This document shows positions 1 through 7,312 of a DNA stretch of 64,000 nucleotides, piece after piece. A program made the position numbers and the translations under genes. The notes under the pieces are model-generated. The model had not been told where the DNA came from. It did no database searches and saw only the letters and a list, made by a program, of their open reading frames with translations. This stretch comes from an uncultured Flavobacteriales bacterium. GTDB taxonomy: Bacteria; Bacteroidota; Bacteroidia; Flavobacteriales_D; Crocinitomicaceae. Where the stretch lies: contig CAJAII010000020.1 in assembly GCA_903939755.1 (NCBI GenBank), positions 124,001 to 188,000 on the forward strand. The letters run 5' to 3'. Each line of letters begins with the position of its first letter. The stretch's first letter is position 1.

Positions 1-1527
1 TAAAGCGGGTAAGGTCACGAAACTATAGGTGCCCGTTTGAATGCTATACATTGTTAATGGAACAAAATACACAACGTTATTTGTAAAGGTTCCTGGAGGA
101 AATGAATTGATAAAACTAAGGTCATTTAAATCTGTCAAATTTCCATCTCCAGTAACTATTGAAACCAAACAAGGATCATCGGGAATGTCTAATCCTGAAG
201 CATTGGATTGTTGTGGTGTTAATGAAATGGTAGGAGGACAAGAATAGGCGAGCCAAACAATTCCAGGATCATAGGATGGTGCAGTAGGGTCATAGGTAGG
301 TGAACCTGGTGTAGTTGCCCCCACAATTTCACCAGGAACAGAAAAGTTATTGTTAGTTGTTACTGAATAAGAATCTCCGTAACATATTTTATTAATGGTT
401 GGCATTGGACTCAAGCTAGTCGTAAATGTTCCCATCATGGCCGAACAATTGCAAGAAGGTGGAATGTCATAAGTTAAGGTGGCGCTGCAACTTGGGTCTG
501 CTGAAAAAGAAGCGGTAACAGTACAACTTACGCCATTCGCTGGACCAGAAAATGAAAAATTGGAAGAACTTCCAAATGGGGCATTAAAAACTTGCTGGCC
601 ACCACATGAATTCACTAGGGTTAAGGTTCCCGATCCAGGTGCATTCGTGTAATTGATAGAACCAGTAATGGTATATTGATTCGTTATTGCATCACAATTG
701 GTCACATTTCCAGTGAAATTACTGAACGAACATGGATTAACTCCAGCGCAGGATGCAGGTGCATTGTATGTTTGAAGTGTGTTGCAATTCGCATTTGCTG
801 AAAAGGATGCGGTGACCGTGCAGGTCGAACCATTTGCGGGTAGTCCAGGTAAACTATAATTAATACTATTCCCAAAAGGGGCATTGAATACCTGAGAGCC
901 ACCGCAACTATTCGTGATGGTTAGCGTTCCCGAGCCAGGTGGATTTGTGATGCTTAACGTACCCGTTAATCCATACGTATTGGTGGCGGGATTGCAAGCA
1001 CTTGGGATAGCAGTAAAGCCGGTTACACCACAAATAAAGGAACAATCTGCTGAGCCACTTCCTCCTGTTTGCGAGAAAGAAATGGTACCGGCTGTATTTG
1101 AAAAATTGGTTAATAACAATATGTAGAATTGTCCAATTTGGGCATTTGGAATGGTAGCGGTTTCTACAGCGGCTGTAGAATAACTGCAATCAACAGTACT
1201 TCCTCCTGGAAATGTGCTTCCTCCACATCCTGCTGCAAGGGAGGTGAAAGGTCCCCATAAAGCAAAATCGACATCTATTCCTGTTCCTCCAGCAGTAGAT
1301 TGACTTATATTAAATGTCATTGGACCGTTTTGATCAATTTCCATAAAATACCAAACCGGATTAGGTGTCGATCCTAAACAACCAACAGCTCCTAAATCTT
1401 GTACATTTGTTGTATTTGGAAAGGAATAATTAGTGCCCGTGCAAAAAGGGGAAGCACCATTACATTGCGAAAAATAAACTTGTGATAACGACAAGCAAAA
1501 AGATAAGAAGAATATATTTTTTATCAA
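1..1527 (-). CDS. Secreted cysteine-containing surface protein with tandem repeats (partial)
   Basis: The reading frame stays open from a TTG start at 1527 to the left edge, so the C terminus is missing. An in-frame stop lies four codons upstream of that TTG, which leaves it as the only usual start. The product begins with a signal peptide (LIKNIFFLSFCLSLSQVYFS). An N-terminal domain of about 170 residues follows, with conserved Cys and the WYFMEID/GPF pattern common in large Bacteroidota adhesins. Then come two tandem repeats of about 88 residues, each carrying GSGTL, a NSCGG-QVFNAPFG motif, CTVTASFSA and a terminal SC. The protein is Thr/Asn/Gly-rich and surely extracellular. Such proteins usually end in a T9SS or gliding-associated C-terminal domain, but that part is outside the window. 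It lies 5 bp after the small exported protein upstream and is probably co-transcribed with it. The function is unknown; adhesion is an inference. Confidence 0.8.
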   Translation of the reverse strand, partial: MIKNIFFLSFCLSLSQVYFSQCNGASPFCTGTNYSFPNTTNVQDLGAVGCLGSTPNPVWYFMEIDQNGPMTFNISQSTAGGTGIDVDFALWGPFTSLAAGCGGSTFPGGSTVDCSYSTAAVETATIPNAQIGQFYILLLTNFSNTAGTISFSQTGGSGSADCSFICGVTGFTAIPSACNPATNTYGLTGTLSITNPPGSGTLTITNSCGGSQVFNAPFGNSINYSLPGLPANGSTCTVTASFSANANCNTLQTYNAPASCAGVNPCSFSNFTGNVTNCDAITNQYTITGSINYTNAPGSGTLTLVNSCGGQQVFNAPFGSSSNFSFSGPANGVSCTVTASFSADPSCSATLTYDIPPSCNCSAMMGTFTTSLSPMPTINKICYGDSYSVTTNNNFSVPGEIVGATTPGSPTYDPTAPSYDPGIVWLAYSCPPTISLTPQQSNASGLDIPDDPCLVSIVTGDGNLTDLNDLSFINSFPPGTFTNNVVYFVPLTMYSIQTGTYSFVTLPAL

Positions 1528-1532
1528 ACCGG

Positions 1533-1880
1533 TTATTTATCTAATTTATTTCGAAATTCTTTTTTAATCAGCTTTTTATTACTTAAGCCCCAGTCTTTTG
1601 CTAATTGTTTATTTTCTCCATGCGATTTTGCTTTATCGTAAAGTGGAAAAGAAGCAGGTATTTTTCCGTTAATAAATAAGGACTTCATTTTTTTATCGTC
1701 GAATAGGTATTTCCAAAAATGAACGTAGGGAACTTCGCTTGCGATTGCTTTTTCATCTTTTTTATCGATAATAACCACCTTTTTGTTTAGGTCTTTTTTT
1801 GAATTTGTTTGGGTGATTTGACTGTAAGTGGTTGTGTCAAAAAAAGAAAGAAGGGTAATAATTAAGTATAATTTGTTCAT
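1533..1880 (-). CDS. Small exported hypothetical protein
   Basis: The protein has 115 residues when started at the ATG at 1880, which places a clean signal peptide (MNKLYLIITLLSFFDTTTYS) at the N terminus. An upstream in-frame ATG at 1934 would add 18 residues before that signal and is less likely. The mature part is short, Lys-rich and basic, with an aromatic patch (PYVHFWKYLF) and a C-terminal basic helix. I recognise no family. It ends 5 bp before the repeat-rich secreted protein, so the two probably form an operon in which it could be an accessory periplasmic factor; that role is only a guess. Confidence 0.6.
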   Translation of the reverse strand: MNKLYLIITLLSFFDTTTYSQITQTNSKKDLNKKVVIIDKKDEKAIASEVPYVHFWKYLFDDKKMKSLFINGKIPASFPLYDKAKSHGENKQLAKDWGLSNKKLIKKEFRNKLDK

Positions 1881-2007
1881 TATAAAAATTTGTTTCTTGA
1901 CGATAAAGATAATCAATAGTTGCCGAAATAACATGTTATTTTTTTTTAATTTCTCAACTTATCAACTTGTAATTTTTAATATTGTAAAAATAACACTTAA
2001 TACATAG

Positions 2008-2970
2008 TTGAAATTGTTTGGTAAAATTAGAAAAATAAGTTACTATCTTCCTGGACCACCACTTTCTATTGATAGCAATAGCAATAATCGCTATTATGCC
2101 AGTCAAGATGAAATTGGTTCTGATCTTGCCTTTAAAGCGGTATTAAAGCTCTTCAATGAATATCCAGAAATAGATAAGCTCGATATTGATTTTCTTATTG
2201 TTTCAACGCTTGTTTTAGATTATAATTCGCCAACAACTGCAAGTGTTTTACATCATAAATTAGGATTGTCTTCAACTTGTGGTACAATTGATTTACCTCA
2301 AGGCTGTTCAGGATTTTTGTATAGCTTAAGTGTTGCAGAAGCAATGATTTCTGCTGGGAATGCGAGGAATGTGTTAATCTTATTAGGGGAAGTGCCTACA
2401 AAAGCAATTCATAGTGAGGATACCGTATTACGATCTATTTTTGGTGATGCTGGTGCCGCTATTGTTGTTTCGGAAAATAATACTAAAGCCATTGGAAAGT
2501 TTACATTTGCAACTTTTGGGAATGGATTTGATTTTTTAAAGGTGGAACGCGGAGGAGGTCGCAATCCAATAGATAAGGCATGGTTAAATAAATATTCCGA
2601 TCAAGTGAATCAATTGCCTTTTGGACGTATCGAAATGAATGGGCTGGAAGTGCTGCGCTTTGCTTTAAAGGAAATCCCTGGGTTTTTGGAACAGACATTA
2701 GTCAAAAATGGCTTAACAATTTCAGAAATAGATTTTTTCATTTTTCATCAAGCAAGTGCATTGATTTTGAAATCTCTTCAGCGAAAATGCAATATTCCCG
2801 AACATAAATTCATTTCTAATTTTGAAGAAGTTGGCAATACTGTTTCATGTTCTATTCCCATTGCACTAGAAACAGCAGCAGCGCTTGGCAATTTTAAAAA
2901 AGGAGATAAGATAGTATTACTCGGTTTTGGGATTGGTTTTTCTTGTATAGGAACCGTAATTGAATGGTAG
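2008..2970 (+). CDS. 3-oxoacyl-ACP synthase III-type ketosynthase (first copy)
   Basis: This 320-residue thiolase-fold protein resembles FabH. It would carry out decarboxylative Claisen condensation of a starter acyl-CoA with malonyl-ACP. The catalytic triad is readable: Cys100 in PQGCSGF, His247 in FHQAS and Asn277 in the EVGNTVSC segment. The C-terminal LLGFGIGFS glycine-rich strand is also typical. Translation probably starts at TTG 2008, directly after an in-frame stop; a second TTG two codons on is possible. It is the first gene of a compact run with a free-standing ACP, a second KAS III, a reductase, a glycosyltransferase and an acyltransferase. It diverges from housekeeping FabH, for example in lacking the usual NTSSAS sequence, so a specialised role in acylating a glycan or metabolite is more likely than general fatty acid synthesis. 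That role is an inference. Confidence 0.85.
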   Translation: MKLFGKIRKISYYLPGPPLSIDSNSNNRYYASQDEIGSDLAFKAVLKLFNEYPEIDKLDIDFLIVSTLVLDYNSPTTASVLHHKLGLSSTCGTIDLPQGCSGFLYSLSVAEAMISAGNARNVLILLGEVPTKAIHSEDTVLRSIFGDAGAAIVVSENNTKAIGKFTFATFGNGFDFLKVERGGGRNPIDKAWLNKYSDQVNQLPFGRIEMNGLEVLRFALKEIPGFLEQTLVKNGLTISEIDFFIFHQASALILKSLQRKCNIPEHKFISNFEEVGNTVSCSIPIALETAAALGNFKKGDKIVLLGFGIGFSCIGTVIEW

Positions 2971-2989
2971 AAAAATGTATATTTGACTT

Positions 2990-3241
2990 ATGGAAATAGA
3001 TGATTTTATTAAAGCGATTGAAGAAGAGTTTGACAATCTAAATCCAGGAGATGTGTCTCCGAATAGCGTGTTTCGTGATATGGAGGGTTGGAGCAGTATG
3101 CATGCGCTTATTTTTGTTGCATTGATTGATTCAAAGTATGATGTTCTTCTAAATGGTGAAGAATTGAAATCGTGTGTCACCATTAACGATTTATTTGATA
3201 TTACATGCTTAAAATTAAACGGTGGCGCAGCTAAGGCTTAA
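2990..3241 (+). CDS. Stand-alone acyl carrier protein
   Basis: This is an 83-residue acidic helical protein. The motif GWSSMHAL (residues 33-40) corresponds to the W-D-S-L signature of carrier proteins in saccharide loci, and Ser36 is the expected 4'-phosphopantetheine attachment site. A later TINDLFD segment matches the fourth helix. It is not the housekeeping AcpP, which has a DSLD motif. The gene sits between two KAS III genes and overlaps the second by 20 bp, which indicates translational coupling. The likely role is to carry the acyl intermediate made by the flanking ketosynthases and reduced by the SDR enzyme. Confidence 0.8.
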   Translation: MEIDDFIKAIEEEFDNLNPGDVSPNSVFRDMEGWSSMHALIFVALIDSKYDVLLNGEELKSCVTINDLFDITCLKLNGGAAKA

Positions 3242-4274
3242 ACATACTGCTGTAAAAGCAATATATTCTGTCATTCCTAAGATGGTGTATAAAACGCATG
3301 ATTATCCTTATTTTTCGGAAGATGAAGCAAAAATGTTCGCTAATACAACAGGTATAATTGAGCGAAGAGTTGCGGCAACTAATGTTACCGCTTCAGATAT
3401 GTGTTTCAAAGCTGCTCAGACGCTTTTGGAAGATATGAATTGTCATCATGAAATAGATTTATTAGTATTTGTAACGCAATCTCCCGACTATTTTCTACCG
3501 GCAAGTGCAGCTATTCTGCAAGATAAATTAGGATTGCCAAAGACTTGTATGGCCTTTGATGTAAATTTAGGATGTTCAGGTTATGTTCATGGTTTGCTAC
3601 TTGCTAACCGCTATCTGCAACAGGGTGGATTAAGAAAGGTATTGCTTTTAGCTGGTGATAAGTCAACCATTTCGACGCACGAACAAGATAAAACAGCTTT
3701 TCCTCTTTTTGGAGATGCGGGCTCAGCAACTTTACTGGAATACGATGCCAAAGGAAAAGATTGGTTTTTTGACGCAGGGACGGATGGAAGCGGTGCGAAT
3801 GCCATAATTATAGAGGCGGGGCATTCTAGAATGCCTTACCAAAGTTTTGATGATCAAGATATTGAATTGGCACCGGGTGTTGTCCGCTCTAAAAAACATT
3901 TGGCAATTGATGGTATGGCGGTATTTAATTTTGCGCTGAAAAATGTTCCAAAGTCTATTAATAATGTTCTCGACTTAGCAAAAATAAGAACGGAGCAACT
4001 TGATTACCTCGTGTTGCATCAGGCAAATCAATTGATCACAGATAGTATTCGAAAAAAAATGAACTTGCCGAAGGAAAAATGCCCAAGTTCAATTGGTAAT
4101 TTCGGAAATACAAGTTCTGCCTCTATTCCTTTAACGCTTTGTTCGGAATTAAGTGAAGCGTTAAAAAAAGAACGCTTATTCCTATTGCTCTGCGGCTTTG
4201 GTGTAGGTTTTTCTTGGGCTAGCTTACTTTTATCCACTCATAATGTCGCTACAAAATTGTTAGAATATGATTAA
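3222..4274 (+). CDS. 3-oxoacyl-ACP synthase III-type ketosynthase (second copy)
   Basis: The protein has 350 residues and a complete KAS III fold. The catalytic residues are Cys118 (NLGCSGY), His266 (LHQAN) and Asn296 (GNFGNTSSAS). The segment TGIIERRVA near residue 43 matches the TGIxERR motif of FabH. The start is GTG 3222, inside the ACP gene; the next in-frame ATG at 3282 would cut into the first strand. It is closer to canonical FabH than the copy before the ACP gene. The 8-bp overlap with the downstream SDR gene again suggests coupling. Having two different KAS III enzymes around one ACP suggests either two condensation steps or one condensing and one transferring enzyme; the sequence cannot decide between these. 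Confidence 0.88.
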   Translation: MAQLRLKHTAVKAIYSVIPKMVYKTHDYPYFSEDEAKMFANTTGIIERRVAATNVTASDMCFKAAQTLLEDMNCHHEIDLLVFVTQSPDYFLPASAAILQDKLGLPKTCMAFDVNLGCSGYVHGLLLANRYLQQGGLRKVLLLAGDKSTISTHEQDKTAFPLFGDAGSATLLEYDAKGKDWFFDAGTDGSGANAIIIEAGHSRMPYQSFDDQDIELAPGVVRSKKHLAIDGMAVFNFALKNVPKSINNVLDLAKIRTEQLDYLVLHQANQLITDSIRKKMNLPKEKCPSSIGNFGNTSSASIPLTLCSELSEALKKERLFLLLCGFGVGFSWASLLLSTHNVATKLLEYD

Positions 4275-5010
4275 TCTTAAAGGAAAAACTATTCTGGTAA
4301 CTGGGGCTTCTGCAGGTATTGGCTCTGCTGTGGCGCAATTGTGCTCGGATTTAGGTGCCAAGGTTTGTATAACGGGTCGAAATATGGAACGCTTAATCGA
4401 GGTGTCCAAACTGCTTAGCATCGAGTCAGAACTTTTTCAAGCTGATTTAACATTGGAAAAGGATATAGATGATTTGGTGAAGGCCTTGCCATCTATTGAT
4501 GGTTGGGTGCATTGCGCCGGAATTATTGAACCGTTTCCTATAAAATTCATTCAGTCAAAGCATATAAAATCAATGTTCACTATCAATTTTGATAGCGCTT
4601 GTCTTTTATCCTCGAAATTAATGCAGCTGAAAAAGATTAATACAAGCGCTTCCTTTGTGTTTATTTCTTCCATTTCTGCTCAACATCCATATAAAGGAGG
4701 AAGTTTATACGCCGCATCCAAAGCTGCTTTAGAATCTTTTTCTCGTTCCATCGCATTAGAGTTTGCCTCAAAAGGTGTTCGTTCGAATTGTATTTCTGCC
4801 GCTCTAGTTGACACTCAGATGTTTGAGAAAACTAAAAATGCGCTTTCGGAAACAGAACTGTTAGGTATTTTGAGTTCGTATCCATTAGGAATTGGACAAC
4901 CAATGGATGTGGCTCACGCATCGGCTTTTCTGCTAAGTGATCAAGCCTCTTGGATGACAGGTTCTGTGCTCACTTTGGACGGTGGCTTGTTATTAAACAG
5001 TAAGAAATAA
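4267..5010 (+). CDS. SDR-family 3-oxoacyl-ACP reductase-like enzyme
   Basis: This 247-residue Rossmann oxidoreductase has the classical SDR signatures: TGASAGIG at residues 12-19 for NAD(P) binding, CAG near 83, a Ser of ISSIS near 134, and YAASK with Tyr148 and Lys152. The closing TGSVLTLDGG segment is the FabG-type C terminus. Arg38 in the TGRN turn suggests a preference for NADPH. Position and family make reduction of a 3-oxoacyl-ACP to 3-hydroxyacyl-ACP the most likely reaction. It overlaps the second KAS III gene by 8 bp. Confidence 0.85.
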   Translation: MINLKGKTILVTGASAGIGSAVAQLCSDLGAKVCITGRNMERLIEVSKLLSIESELFQADLTLEKDIDDLVKALPSIDGWVHCAGIIEPFPIKFIQSKHIKSMFTINFDSACLLSSKLMQLKKINTSASFVFISSISAQHPYKGGSLYAASKAALESFSRSIALEFASKGVRSNCISAALVDTQMFEKTKNALSETELLGILSSYPLGIGQPMDVAHASAFLLSDQASWMTGSVLTLDGGLLLNSKK

Positions 5011-5046
5011 TTCTTTTAATGTATCTTCGTTCGAGATATCCGTCGC

Positions 5047-5955
5047 ATGATTGAGTATAGTTTTGTAATTCCAACTTTTAATAATAGTGGAGATCTTCCC
5101 TCTATTTGTGAGGATATTGCACTTGTTTTTCAAGACTTTTCTTATGAAATTATTCTGGTAGATGATGGGAGTTCTGATAATACATGGGAGACAATTCACC
5201 TCCTCAGTCAAAACGATAAAACAATTACAGCGTTGCGATTATCAATGAATTTTGGACAACATCCTGCAACGCTTTGTGGATTTCAAAATTCAAAAGGTAA
5301 ATTTGTAATTACCCTAGACGATGACAAGGAAATTCATCCGAGTGAGGCGATGATGATGATTGAACAACAAAAAAATACGGGTGCTGCGGTCGTATATGGA
5401 ACTTTTCCTTCTGTAGATTCTTTTATGATTCGCTCCTTGAAAGCTATATACCGATTTGTATCTCGATTTAATGGTAAAGATAGGGGACAGGGAAGTAGTT
5501 TTAGATTGATAGAAGGTGACCTGGCACGGAAGATTGTTTCTAGTAATCATCAGTTTTCATTTATTGATGAATTGATTCTTTGGTATACCAAGTCCATCGA
5601 GTTTGTGCCCATTAATCGCAGTGAGAATCATTCAACGATTAGTAGATATAAATTGCCGGGCTTGATTTTAACGACAATCAATATCATGCTTTTTTCATCG
5701 GCTATTCCGCTTCGTTTAGTCACTTTTTTTGGTTTTCTGCTGGCGCTGATTAATTTTATTTTTGGAGGATTTATTCTCTATAAAAAATATTTCGGAAAAA
5801 TTGAAGTTGACGGGTATACTTCGTTAATCGTTAGTATTTTATTCTCAACGGGAATGATCATTACTTGTATTGGAATTATTGCCATGTATTTAAGGCATTT
5901 ATTGCTAAAAACAAATCAAAAACCATTGTTTCATGTAGCAGAAAAGTCGTGTTAA
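5047..5955 (+). CDS. GT2 glycosyltransferase, polyprenyl-phosphate type (ArnC/GtrB-like)
   Basis: The 302-residue protein has an N-terminal GT-A domain with FVIPTFNN, the VDDGSSDNTW nucleotide-sugar motif (residues 38-46) and a DDDKEI acidic metal site near residue 88. Two strongly hydrophobic segments follow at about residues 217-245 and 258-288. This layout is shared by ArnC, GtrB and dolichol-phosphate-mannose-type enzymes, which load one sugar onto undecaprenyl phosphate on the inner face of the membrane. It lies 36 bp after the reductase gene and overlaps the next gene by 7 bp. A lipid-linked sugar made here would be a natural acceptor for the acyl group made upstream. The sugar is unknown. 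Confidence 0.85.
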   Translation: MIEYSFVIPTFNNSGDLPSICEDIALVFQDFSYEIILVDDGSSDNTWETIHLLSQNDKTITALRLSMNFGQHPATLCGFQNSKGKFVITLDDDKEIHPSEAMMMIEQQKNTGAAVVYGTFPSVDSFMIRSLKAIYRFVSRFNGKDRGQGSSFRLIEGDLARKIVSSNHQFSFIDELILWYTKSIEFVPINRSENHSTISRYKLPGLILTTINIMLFSSAIPLRLVTFFGFLLALINFIFGGFILYKKYFGKIEVDGYTSLIVSILFSTGMIITCIGIIAMYLRHLLLKTNQKPLFHVAEKSC

Positions 5956-6557
5956 TTGTTGCACAATATGATGTTCGATTGATTCGAGTTCAACCGGAAC
6001 ATTTAGGCTTAATTCTTAGGTGGAGAAACAGTGATGGGGTTCGAAAAAACATGTTTATTCAGGATGTCTTGCAGGAAAAGGATCAATTGGCTTGGTTTCA
6101 TTCTATAAACAATGCCTCCAACTATTACTTTATTATTGAATATCTAGGTGTAAAGGTGGGTTTAATTCATGCCAAAAACTTTTCGGAGGAAGAAGGAATT
6201 GGAGAAGGAGGAATTTTTATTGGTGAGAATGAATACCTTGAAACATGGGCCAGTGTGATGGCTTCTATTTGTTTTCTCAATTTTATTTTTTCTAAATTAG
6301 AAATTAATCAGTCAATCGTTCGTGTTCAAGCACAAAATAAAAGCGCCATTTCTTATAATCTACAGTTGGGGTATAAAATTGAATTCGAGGATGCTAATGA
6401 AATCAGAATGATGTTGGATAAAGCAGATTTCTTTCAGAAATATAATTTATTTAAGTCAACGTTGTCTAAAATTTCTAAAGGGAATGAGGCCTTGATTCTT
6501 CAGGGAGAAAAAGCAAGCAATAATTTAACACAAATTAATCGTTTGTTCGAAAATTAA
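5949..6557 (+). CDS. GNAT-family N-acyltransferase (PseH/RimL-like)
   Basis: The protein has 202 residues from GTG 5949, which overlaps the stop of the preceding gene in the sequence GTGTTAA. A longer reading from ATG 5865 would lie entirely inside the glycosyltransferase gene. The N-terminal LILRWRNSDGVRKNM matches the WRN motif of GNAT enzymes that acylate amino sugars (PseH, WecD-like) or ribosomal proteins (RimL). A central acetyl-CoA-binding region and RVQAQNKSAISYNLQLGY follow; the NKSAI motif is typical. In this setting, transfer of an acyl group onto an amino sugar is the best guess. The last 23 bp overlap the convergent dioxygenase gene. Confidence 0.75.
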   Translation: MLIVAQYDVRLIRVQPEHLGLILRWRNSDGVRKNMFIQDVLQEKDQLAWFHSINNASNYYFIIEYLGVKVGLIHAKNFSEEEGIGEGGIFIGENEYLETWASVMASICFLNFIFSKLEINQSIVRVQAQNKSAISYNLQLGYKIEFEDANEIRMMLDKADFFQKYNLFKSTLSKISKGNEALILQGEKASNNLTQINRLFEN

Positions 6558-7218
6558 TTTTCTCAATGGGGAGTTTTCGCTGCTCATAAGCCGCAAGCCA
6601 TTCTTCCTTACTTGAAAATTGGAGTAGAAAGGGGTCATCTAAGTTTTCAATCTTATAACGCGCTATTTGTTCAGCAGAATATCCCCACAATGGGTTGGGA
6701 ATATCAAACATTAAGATAAAACGATCTTCATCGCTCTCATTCCATGCCTCGTGTTCATAGGAATCATCAAAGATTAATAGTTTCCCTTCTTCCCAATGTC
6801 TTGTTTCATTGCCAACTCTTATTTTACAGGTAAATCCATTGGGAATCAATAGGGGTAAGTGGCATCTCAATATCATTTTTGAATACCCTGTGTGGGGTGC
6901 AATGTGTGTGTTTTTCTTCAATCGGGAGAAATCACAAGAAATAAGGGATGGAATTTGATTGATAATTGAACTTGTTATCGGACAAGTGTGCTGGTTCAGT
7001 GTGTTTTCCATGGTAAAAAAGGAAAATGTGAATACCTGCCAAGCATGTTGTTCGCTTGAATTTACATAACTGGGAAAGGTGCTCAGCCAATTATCTTTGC
7101 GTAGGTCTAAAAGGTGTAAAAGTTCCTTTTTTATGGTGGCGACATGCTCTTCCAAAAACAATAACTCTTTGAAATCGTCGCTGGAATAGAAATAGTTGGG
7201 ATTCTTATCTGTAGTCAT
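6535..7218 (-). CDS. Aspartyl/asparaginyl beta-hydroxylase-family dioxygenase
   Basis: This 227-residue protein carries the double-stranded beta-helix core of the Asp_Arg_Hydrox family of Fe(II)/2-oxoglutarate enzymes. His109 in APHTGYSK and His156 in YEHEAWN are the predicted iron ligands; like AspH, it has no obvious carboxylate ligand. RCHLP (118-122) and Arg166 in EDRFILMFD match the 2-oxoglutarate-binding positions of the family. NPLW near residue 175 is also typical. The family includes LpxO, which hydroxylates lipid A acyl chains, as well as peptide hydroxylases. The gene is convergent with the acyl-ACP cluster and overlaps its last gene by 23 bp, so hydroxylation of the acyl product is possible but unproven. 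Confidence 0.82.
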   Translation of the reverse strand: MTTDKNPNYFYSSDDFKELLFLEEHVATIKKELLHLLDLRKDNWLSTFPSYVNSSEQHAWQVFTFSFFTMENTLNQHTCPITSSIINQIPSLISCDFSRLKKNTHIAPHTGYSKMILRCHLPLLIPNGFTCKIRVGNETRHWEEGKLLIFDDSYEHEAWNESDEDRFILMFDIPNPLWGYSAEQIARYKIENLDDPFLLQFSSKEEWLAAYEQRKLPIEKINFRTND

Positions 7219-7288
7219 GTTTTCTATTGGTCGAACGAAAATAATAAATCTCGCTCAACTTTGATTTTTTATGGTTCTAGTTTTTCTT

Positions 7289-7296
7289 TACTTTTG
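7289..7296 (+). promoter_or_regulatory. Putative -7 promoter element
   Basis: TACTTTTG matches the Bacteroidota TAnnTTTG consensus and lies 17 bp before ATG 7313. There is no TTG at the ideal 19-bp distance; the nearest, at 7261, is 25 bp away. Its position argues for the 7313 start of the WG-repeat gene over the earlier ATG at 7271. Confidence 0.4.
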
Positions 7297-7312
7297 TTTC
7301 CTTAATAGGTCT

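Noticed and set aside
908-1189. Minus-strand open frame of 93 codons near the left edge.
   Set aside because: It is in another frame of the long secreted-protein gene that is open from 1527 to the edge.
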